Shown: piece by piece, positions 57,515-64,000 of the stretch
Position numbering within the stretch: the first letter of the stretch is position 1
Layout: each line of letters opens with the position of its first letter
The notes under the pieces: generated by a model
The model's input: the letters and a program-made list of their open reading frames with translations, nothing else
The model's database searches: none
What the model was told of the DNA's origin: nothing
Assembly (NCBI RefSeq): GCF_016725325.1
Contig: NZ_CP068083.1
Location: forward strand, 4,154,001 to 4,218,000
Direction of reading: 5' to 3'
Source of the DNA: Sphingobacterium spiritivorum
Lineage (GTDB): Bacteria; Bacteroidota; Bacteroidia; Sphingobacteriales; Sphingobacteriaceae
Length of the DNA: 64,000 nucleotides
Made by a program: the position numbers and the translations under genes

Positions 57515-57702
57515 GTGAAAATATATTTTAAGAATACGTTAAGTTTGAAAACAGCGTTTGTACTATATATTCTGCTCGTTTTGTAAAGAAGAATTGACAA
57601 ATCATGGATAGATGTGTTTTTAATGCTATTTTTTTAGATACCTGATTATTATTGTGCGTAATTTTTTTTATATTGACAAAAGTAAATTAAAAGAATAGAA
57701 GT

Positions 57703-60447
57703 TTGGCTACTCCTCGTTTTCGGCTACATTTTATTTTTCTTTTTTCTTTGGTATTTATTTCGGTTACGGTAAACGCTCAATCGAAAAAAATAACCATTGA
57801 AGGGCTCGTGGTGGATACTGCAGGAATACCGCTTAAAGGAGTTAGCGTACGTCTGACTGCTCCAGGAGGTGCATTTACTCAAGCCTCAGCGGCAAATGGC
57901 CGTTATACATTCACGGCTGTACCGCTAGGGCAGATTCGTGTTACCTATAGTTTATTAGGTTATCAGATTACAGACAAGGCCTATTCTGCTACAGAATTAG
58001 TCACGCGATCCTCTCTTCCCACTATTATTTTGTCCCCGCAGTCTGAATTACTCAAGGAGGTGGTTATTGTAAAAACGATTCCGGTAATATATAAACAGGA
58101 TACGGTGCAGTATAATATGAATGCCTATAATTTTCAGAAGAGACTGCTGCTGGAAGATGCTCTTAAGCAATTACCCAATATTCAGGTATCCCGGGATGGC
58201 TCTGTATTTGCTTTCGGAAAACCTATTACCTCCGTTCAGGTAGAAGGAAAAAAGTTTTTCGGTGGAGACGTGCTTACAGCTACCCGTAATCTGCCTGCCG
58301 ATTTTGTCAAGAATTTACAGATTATAGATTATTACGGAGATTATAATGCTTCTAAAGGTACCAAGAGCGGAGAGCCTGAAAAGATTATCAACATTGTCTT
58401 AAAGGATGATAAAAAGAAGATTGTCTTTGGTCAGGTAACAGGTGGAATTGGTACGGAAGATCGTTACCTGATGAGTGGAGGTATTAATAAGTTTAACGAT
58501 GGGCAGGAATTATCCCTGATCGGATCTATCAATAATACGAATACCAGTCTTTTTACCTTCGGTTCTCCAAGCGGAGGAAGCCGGGAGCGTTCTATGGGAG
58601 AGCTAGCTGATTTCGCTGATCCTACAGATGGTCTCAACACCACTACATCGCTGGGCGGTAGTTTTTCTGATAATCTTACCAAAACGACCACGGTCAACGG
58701 GCAGTACACTTTTACCAAAAGACAAAATCTGATTGACGGTAATTCCTTGTTGCAATCCGTATATAGCAACAATTCTATTTTCAATCAGGAAGATTATCAG
58801 GTGGACACAAAAGATTTTAGCCATAGGATGGCACTTAATTTTGATTCGAAATTCAAGAATAATGATATCTTAAAGATTGAGCCTGTATTTTCCTATAACC
58901 GGACGTATATTAATAACTACAGGGAAAAAAAGCTCAGGAATAATGTATTGACCAATGACGGGACTTATTCATCTATTTCCAAGAATTTTTCCCCTAATCT
59001 GGATATCGACGCTTTATATTCTAAATCCTTTAAAAAACCGGGACGTAAATTGGTTTTTAATATGAGAATGAGTGCCGGTTCAAGCAGTAAAGATGAACAG
59101 GTAACAGATCGCTATATCATTCAGGATGCAATGAAAAAGAATAACAATTACTCCTTCTTTCTGCAGCGGCAATATATAGAGACCGTGAGTGATAACAGGT
59201 CTATTAAAGTAAACGGATCTTACATTGAGCCTATTAACGCGCAGAGTTCTCTGGAAGTAAGTTATGAATTTGAACGGAATGATATTGATGCGGACAGGAG
59301 AGTGGAAGATCTGGAGCGTTCTCAGTTATTGGGATATATGGTATTTATAGACTCACTGGGGCTTAATTATGATTATAAATATAGCAGCAATCAGACGGCT
59401 ATTAATTATCAATATGATTCCAGGGATAAGAAGTTTAAGTATAATCTGGGATTCGGAGTACAGCCGCTGGAAATATCCGGGAGATTATATGCTGAAGATG
59501 AGCAATATACCTATGATAATGTAAACCTGATTCCTACCGCAGGCTTCAAATGGAAAATCAATGATCAGACCGATTTCTCGATTGATTATATGGGGAAAAA
59601 TAATCAGCCTAACTTTTACCAGATTCAGCCTATCCGGGATGTATCCAACTCGCAGAATATTATTGTTGGTAATCCGGCTCTGAAAGCAGAATTTACCAAT
59701 CGTATTTCCAGTCGTTTCCGCAAGTCACTGGTTTCTAAAGGACAATATTTTGAAGCTAATCTGTCTTATAATTTTGTGCAGAATAAAATTGCGACAGATA
59801 AGATCTCCCTGAATAATACAACTGTTCAACAGACCAGTTATCAGAATATGTCGGGATACTATGATATACGTTCTTATTATTTGTTTTCTTCTCCTTTTAT
59901 CTCTGATGATTTTCAGCTGAATATTAACGGAAACGGAGATTTTTACAACAATGTTTCCATGGTGAATAAAGCATTGGTGACAAACAGACAGTTTATATAT
60001 TCACAGTCCATGCAGTTGCGTTATATGATTGACGATATTATGGAGTCTGAATTTAACGGTAATTATATGTTAAATTCGGCTACTTATAAATGGCCGTTTA
60101 AGAGTAATATTACAGCACATTCATTTGTGTTGAGCCTGGGTAATAAGTTTTATTTTAATGAGCATATGACGCTTGGCGTAGAGGTATCTCAACGTTTTAA
60201 TGACGGTTACAGAGGTACAGCAAAGAATGTTAACCCAACTGTTATCAACTCTTACTTTGAATGTACATTTTTGCCGAATAAACTCGCCATGTTGAGATTG
60301 CAGGGTTTTGACCTGCTGAATCAGAATACAGGAATCTCCCGTGAGATTCTTGGCAATGATATCCTCGACGTTCGTAATAACCGTTTGGCGCGTTATTTTA
60401 TGTTATCCCTGAATCTGCGGTTGCAGAAGTATCCTAAAAAATCATAG
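57703..60447 (+). CDS. Outer-membrane TonB-linked barrel protein, TTG start
   Basis: Large outer-membrane protein of 914 residues. The N terminus is a signal peptide (FIFLFSLVFISVTVNAQ). Then comes a CarboxypepD_reg domain (KKITIEGLVVDTAGIPLKGVSV), a plug-like segment with QYNMNAYNF, QLPNIQVSRDG and EPEKIINIVLKDD, and a barrel of the OMP_b-brl_3 type from about residue 230 to the end. Such proteins are TonB-dependent receptor relatives; the ligand is unknown. The start is TTG at 57703: an in-frame TAA lies at 57688-57690, and no ATG or GTG lies before the signal peptide. The quinone oxidoreductase gene follows after one base. Confidence 0.88.
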   Translation: MATPRFRLHFIFLFSLVFISVTVNAQSKKITIEGLVVDTAGIPLKGVSVRLTAPGGAFTQASAANGRYTFTAVPLGQIRVTYSLLGYQITDKAYSATELVTRSSLPTIILSPQSELLKEVVIVKTIPVIYKQDTVQYNMNAYNFQKRLLLEDALKQLPNIQVSRDGSVFAFGKPITSVQVEGKKFFGGDVLTATRNLPADFVKNLQIIDYYGDYNASKGTKSGEPEKIINIVLKDDKKKIVFGQVTGGIGTEDRYLMSGGINKFNDGQELSLIGSINNTNTSLFTFGSPSGGSRERSMGELADFADPTDGLNTTTSLGGSFSDNLTKTTTVNGQYTFTKRQNLIDGNSLLQSVYSNNSIFNQEDYQVDTKDFSHRMALNFDSKFKNNDILKIEPVFSYNRTYINNYREKKLRNNVLTNDGTYSSISKNFSPNLDIDALYSKSFKKPGRKLVFNMRMSAGSSSKDEQVTDRYIIQDAMKKNNNYSFFLQRQYIETVSDNRSIKVNGSYIEPINAQSSLEVSYEFERNDIDADRRVEDLERSQLLGYMVFIDSLGLNYDYKYSSNQTAINYQYDSRDKKFKYNLGFGVQPLEISGRLYAEDEQYTYDNVNLIPTAGFKWKINDQTDFSIDYMGKNNQPNFYQIQPIRDVSNSQNIIVGNPALKAEFTNRISSRFRKSLVSKGQYFEANLSYNFVQNKIATDKISLNNTTVQQTSYQNMSGYYDIRSYYLFSSPFISDDFQLNINGNGDFYNNVSMVNKALVTNRQFIYSQSMQLRYMIDDIMESEFNGNYMLNSATYKWPFKSNITAHSFVLSLGNKFYFNEHMTLGVEVSQRFNDGYRGTAKNVNPTVINSYFECTFLPNKLAMLRLQGFDLLNQNTGISREILGNDILDVRNNRLARYFMLSLNLRLQKYPKKS

Positions 60448-60448
60448 T

Positions 60449-61417
60449 ATGAAAGCAGTCGTTATTTCTTCATTCGGAGGCCCTGAAGTATTAAAAGTTG
60501 AAGAGAGACCTATTCCTGCAGTTGGAGACCACGAAGTATTGATACGCGTGAAGGCTGCCGGAATCAACAGACCTGATGTTTTTCAGCGGAAGGGTAATTA
60601 TCCGGCTCCTGCAGGAGTTGTTGCCGATATTCCGGGGTTGGAGATCAGCGGAGTTATTGAGGCAACCGGAAGTATGGCAGGTTCCTGGAAAGCAGGGGAC
60701 GATGTACTGGCTTTGGTTGCAGGAGGCGGATATGCGGAGTATGTTGTGGTAGATGCCGGCAGTTGTATGCTTAAGCCTGAAAATCTCAGTTATGAAGATG
60801 CTGCCGCAATACCGGAGACTGTTTTTACGGTATGGCATAATCTTTTTGAGCGAGGTCAGTTAAAGAAAGGAGAGCGTGTACTTATACATGGCGGATCGGG
60901 TGGAATAGGCTCTACCGCAATTCAGCTGGCTACGTTGTCCGGAGCGGAGGTATACGCTACTGCAGGCAGTAAGGAGAAGTGCGAATTTTGCGAATCGCTG
61001 GGTGCCGTGCGGGCCATCAATTATCATGAGGAAGATTTTGAAGAGGTACTCAAAGAAAGTGGGGTGGATGTGATACTGGATTGTATAGGTGGTGATTATT
61101 TTAATAAAAACATAGCAATCCTTAACCCGGACGGCAGATTGGTTTATATCAATGCGATGGAAGGAGCAAAGGTGCAATTGAATATTCTGCAGATGATGCA
61201 AAAGCGTCTGTCAGTAACCGGAAGTACACTAAGAGCAAGAGATAAAAGCTTTAAAGCAGAACTGACAGCAGCAGTAGTCGGTAATGTCTTCCCATTTATA
61301 GCATCGAAAGCATTTAAACCTATGGTTTTTAAGTCTTTTAATTTTACGCAAGCAGAAGAGGCGCATAGATTAATGGAGGAGGGCCATTTCCTCGGAAAGC
61401 TAGTGTTAACCTTCTAA
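60449..61417 (+). CDS. Quinone oxidoreductase-like medium-chain reductase
   Basis: Zinc-free medium-chain dehydrogenase/reductase of 322 residues of the PIG3/QOR type. It begins AVVISSFGGPEVLKVEERPIP, then AAGINRPDVFQRKGNYP, and has the NADPH motif VLIHGGSGGIGSTAIQLA near residue 145. No zinc ligands are seen. It reduces quinones or similar enones with NADPH. It starts one base after the stop of the barrel gene and is probably cotranslated. Confidence 0.92.
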   Translation: MKAVVISSFGGPEVLKVEERPIPAVGDHEVLIRVKAAGINRPDVFQRKGNYPAPAGVVADIPGLEISGVIEATGSMAGSWKAGDDVLALVAGGGYAEYVVVDAGSCMLKPENLSYEDAAAIPETVFTVWHNLFERGQLKKGERVLIHGGSGGIGSTAIQLATLSGAEVYATAGSKEKCEFCESLGAVRAINYHEEDFEEVLKESGVDVILDCIGGDYFNKNIAILNPDGRLVYINAMEGAKVQLNILQMMQKRLSVTGSTLRARDKSFKAELTAAVVGNVFPFIASKAFKPMVFKSFNFTQAEEAHRLMEEGHFLGKLVLTF

Positions 61418-61513
61418 ATTGTAATATTTCCTTTGCTAAATACTTTTAGCAGCGATATAATCAAATTATTTTTTTATTTTAGTTCCGTTAATAGCTAACC
61501 ATAATCAAGTAAT

Positions 61514-63805
61514 ATGAACTATATAGCAACAGCCTTACTCTGCCTTTCTACCATCTGCGCTACCGCACAGGAGATCGGTAAGATCAGTAATCCTGTAGAT
61601 TTTGTCAATCCATTAGTTGGAACACAATCGGATTATACTATTTCTAATGGAAATACGTATCCTGCGATTGCTTTGCCGTGGGGTATGAATTTCTGGAGTC
61701 CACAGACCGGAAAAATGGGTGACGGATGGATGTATACCTACAATGCGAATAAGATTCGCGGATTTAAGCAGACACACCAGCCTTCGCCGTGGATGAACGA
61801 TTATGGTCAGTTTGCTATTATGCCTACTGTTGGAATAAAGACTTTTGATCAGGATAAAAGAGCAAGTTGGTTCAGTCATAAAGCTGAAATTTCAAAACCT
61901 CATTTTTATGAAGTATATCTTGCTGATTATGATGTAAAAACAGAGATTACCCCAACAGAACGTGCAGCTTATTTTCGTTTCACCTTTCCTAAAACAGAGG
62001 AAGCTTATGTGCTGATTGATGCTTTTGATAAAGGTTCTTATGTAGAAGTTATTCCGCGAGAGCAGAAGATTATCGGTTACTCCACAAAAAACAGTGGTGG
62101 TGTTCCCGACAATTTTAAGAATTATTTCGTGATGACTTTTGATCATCCATTTGCTAATATTTCCACCTTTGCCGATTCTGTATTAAAAGATGACCGCTAT
62201 CTGATTAAGGCGGATCATGTAGGAGCTATTGTAGGATTTAAGATCGCTAATCGTGGTGATCAGGTCTTAATGAAGGTAGCTTCTTCTTTCATCAGTCCGG
62301 AACAGGCGGAGATCAATCTGAAAGAACTGAATGGCGTTACTTTCGATCAGCAGGTGTTAAAAGGAGAGAAGAAGTGGAATGAAGAACTGGCGAAGGTGGA
62401 GATCGAAGGCGGCTCCATAGATCAGGTTCGTACATTTTATTCTTCTTTATACCGCTCTTTATTATTCCCGCGAATGTTCTATGAACTGGATGCGCAAGGA
62501 AACGTCATGCATTACAGTCCGTATACTGGAGAGGTCAAACCTGGCTATTTCTTTACAGATACAGGTTTTTGGGATACATTCAGAGCCTTATTTCCTTTCC
62601 TGAACCTGATGTATCCGGAAATGAGTGTGAAGATGCAGGAAGGATTGGCGAATGCGTATCGTGAAGGAGGGTTTTTGCCGGAATGGGCAAGTCCGGGCTT
62701 TAGAAATGTGATGGTTGGAAATAATTCGGCCTCTGTCGTTGCAGATGCCTGGGTAAAAGGTGTAAAGGTAAATAACAAGGATATAGAAACCTTGTATGAG
62801 GCTGTCATCAAAGGTGCTAATAATGCTGGGCCGCTGACTGCTGTAGGCAGGGCAGGTGCTGAGTATTATAAAACACTGGGATATGTGCCTTATGATGTGA
62901 AGATTAATGAAAATGCAGCTCGTACATTAGAATATGCGTATGACGATTTCGCAATCTATCAACTGGCCAAGTCTCTGGGAGGCCGTCAGCAAGATGTAGA
63001 TTTGTATCGCAAGCGCTCTTTTAATTATAAAAATTTATTTGATCCTGCGTCAGGATTAATGCGTGGCAAAAATAAAGACGGATCTTTTCAATCTCCATTT
63101 AATGCTTTCAAATGGGGGGATGCATTTACAGAGGGTAACAGCTGGCATTACAGCTGGTCTGTATTTCAGGATGTGAACGGATTGGCTCAGTTAATGGGTG
63201 GACATCGTGCTATGGAAATCAAACTGGATTCGGTTTTCTCTTTACCTCCGGTTTTTGACGATTCTTACTATGGTTTTCCTATCCATGAGATCAGAGAGAT
63301 GCAGATTGCCAATATGGGTCAGTATGCTCACGGTAATCAACCTATTCAGCATATGATCTACCTGTATGGTCATATTGGTGCACCGTGGAAAACGCAGTAT
63401 TGGGTTCGTGAAACGATGAACAGGATGTATGCTCCTACTCCGGATGGATATTGTGGAGATGAGGATAACGGACAGACTTCTGCCTGGTATGTATTCTCGG
63501 CGCTTGGGTTCTATCCGGTAACTCCGGCAACAGATGAGTATGTGTTAGGAGCTCCTTTGTTTAAAAAGGCTACATTACATTTGTCAAATGGAAAAAAAGT
63601 AATTATACAGGCGCCTCAAAATTCAGATACCAACCGTTATATCAAATCGATGAAATGGAATGGTAAGAATTATACAAAAAATTATATCAACCACAGCGAG
63701 TTGATCAAAGGTGCAAATTTATCTTTTGATATGAGTGCTGAACCTAACAAGAACAGAGGTACTGTAAAGGCTGACTTTCCGTACTCTCTGAGTTATGAAC
63801 AGTAA
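61514..63805 (+). CDS. GH92 alpha-mannosidase, exported
   Basis: Calcium-dependent exo-alpha-mannosidase of family GH92, 763 residues, with signal peptide NYIATALLCLSTICATAQ. It has the N-terminal beta sandwich (NPLVGTQSDYTISNGNTYPAIALPWGMNFWSPQ) and a catalytic helical domain with FFTDTGFWDTFRALFP, GGFLPEWASPGF, TEGNSWHYSW, and near the end CGDEDNGQTSAWYVFSALGFYPV, the signature with active-site Asp and Glu. The likely substrate is alpha-1,2-mannose on N-glycans or yeast mannan. It is a single gene with no SusCD pair. Confidence 0.95.
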   Translation: MNYIATALLCLSTICATAQEIGKISNPVDFVNPLVGTQSDYTISNGNTYPAIALPWGMNFWSPQTGKMGDGWMYTYNANKIRGFKQTHQPSPWMNDYGQFAIMPTVGIKTFDQDKRASWFSHKAEISKPHFYEVYLADYDVKTEITPTERAAYFRFTFPKTEEAYVLIDAFDKGSYVEVIPREQKIIGYSTKNSGGVPDNFKNYFVMTFDHPFANISTFADSVLKDDRYLIKADHVGAIVGFKIANRGDQVLMKVASSFISPEQAEINLKELNGVTFDQQVLKGEKKWNEELAKVEIEGGSIDQVRTFYSSLYRSLLFPRMFYELDAQGNVMHYSPYTGEVKPGYFFTDTGFWDTFRALFPFLNLMYPEMSVKMQEGLANAYREGGFLPEWASPGFRNVMVGNNSASVVADAWVKGVKVNNKDIETLYEAVIKGANNAGPLTAVGRAGAEYYKTLGYVPYDVKINENAARTLEYAYDDFAIYQLAKSLGGRQQDVDLYRKRSFNYKNLFDPASGLMRGKNKDGSFQSPFNAFKWGDAFTEGNSWHYSWSVFQDVNGLAQLMGGHRAMEIKLDSVFSLPPVFDDSYYGFPIHEIREMQIANMGQYAHGNQPIQHMIYLYGHIGAPWKTQYWVRETMNRMYAPTPDGYCGDEDNGQTSAWYVFSALGFYPVTPATDEYVLGAPLFKKATLHLSNGKKVIIQAPQNSDTNRYIKSMKWNGKNYTKNYINHSELIKGANLSFDMSAEPNKNRGTVKADFPYSLSYEQ

Positions 63806-63833
63806 AGATTTTTATAATTAGTTTGTTTTGTTG

Positions 63834-63866
63834 AATAGGTTCCGGATTTCCGGAGCCTATTTTTTT
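63834..63866. terminator. Intrinsic terminator of the GH92 gene
   Basis: AATAGGTTCCGGA / TCCGGAGCCTATT stem (one G-T pair) with TT at the apex, followed by T-run. It overlaps the stop of the convergent AraC gene. Confidence 0.85.
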
Positions 63867-64000
63867 AGGCTTTTCTGATACATCAATGGTGTCGTTTCCT
63901 TTATTTTTTTGAAAGCCTTATGAAAACTGACAAAATTCTGAAATCCACTCTCAAAACAGATTTGTTTTACAGGCATTTCCTGCTCCAGGAGCAAGCGGGA
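63857..64000 (-). CDS. AraC-family regulator, C-terminal end (partial)
   Basis: The frame runs off the right edge and stops at TAG (63857-63859). The visible 47 residues start SRLLLEQEMPVKQICFESGF and go on to QNFVSFHKAFKKIKETTPLMY, the second helix-turn-helix of an AraC/XylS regulator. Neighbouring GH92 and the barrel gene may be targets, but nothing proves it. Confidence 0.85.
   Translation of the reverse strand, partial: SRLLLEQEMPVKQICFESGFQNFVSFHKAFKKIKETTPLMYQKSLKK

Noticed and set aside
1..64000. tRNA, rRNA, CRISPR, insertion sequence, prophage or integrase-flanked island
   Set aside because: No cloverleaf, repeated spacer array, transposase or phage structural gene was recognised; the only recombinase is the chromosomal XerC.

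Overview
The window looks like a piece of a Bacteroidota chromosome, most likely from the family Sphingobacteriaceae (Sphingobacterium or a close relative). The evidence is the moderate-to-low GC, the repeated use of the phylum-specific -7 promoter element TAnnTTTG (often with TTG or TTTG about 19-21 nt upstream), lipoproteins of Bacteroidota type, SusC/OMP-type TonB-linked barrels, GH29 and GH92 glycosidases, the futalosine menaquinone gene mqnC, a monomeric NADP-isocitrate dehydrogenase and malate:quinone oxidoreductase. The genus is inferred from gene content and was not tested by any search.

Layout. 1-5.9 kb: housekeeping run (end of a GlmU-like sugar nucleotidyltransferase, tpiA, prmA, an Mpl-like Mur ligase, an XRE regulator), a small very acidic protein, then scpB-mqnC on the minus strand. 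6-10.8 kb: MFS exporter divergent from a WYL regulator, a DUF6157 protein, DNA polymerase IV (TTG start) and YqgE/AlgH. 10.9-13.4 kb: pdxH-nuoC-nuoD followed by what looks like an independent short RNA with its own promoter and terminator. 13.6-22.1 kb: an outer-membrane barrel protein, a P-loop ATPase, alpha-L-fucosidase, a thioredoxin-like lipid/envelope protein, two pirins around a small GNAT protein, DUF4269 and two more GNATs. 22.2-32.2 kb: a drug-efflux district: an RND pump whose permease and outer-membrane factor are one 1521-residue protein, its adaptor, a CynX-type MFS carrier divergent from an AraC regulator, two SMR exporters and a Crp-like regulator.

32.5-45 kb: icd, PhnA/YjdM, a zinc metallopeptidase, a LuxE-like acyltransferase, fabG, mqo, a TPP riboswitch in front of a PnuC-family carrier (hence PnuT, thiamine), an acyl-CoA-dehydrogenase-like flavoprotein, NlpE-like lipoprotein, universal stress protein, DUF4846 lipoprotein. 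45-57.5 kb: 2H phosphoesterase, sugar O-acetyltransferase, pepD, an amino-acid permease, an Rrf2/NmrA-like pair resembling YwnA-YwnB, an M1 peptidase group, class II aldolase, xerC-hpf and ferritin. 57.7-64 kb: a large outer-membrane barrel protein with a quinone oxidoreductase, a GH92 mannosidase, and the C-terminal end of an AraC regulator running off the window.

No rRNA, tRNA, CRISPR array, insertion sequence or prophage was recognised. The strongest items for a second look are the fused RND permease/OMF with an internal lipoprotein signal, the orphan promoter-terminator unit after nuoD, the TPP riboswitch placed 17 nt after the mqo stop, several apparently leaderless genes (TAnnTTTG followed by ATG after 4-6 nt), a perfect Shine-Dalgarno sequence in front of hpf, an unlisted 55-residue acidic protein, and a 54-bp perfect palindrome after pepD.
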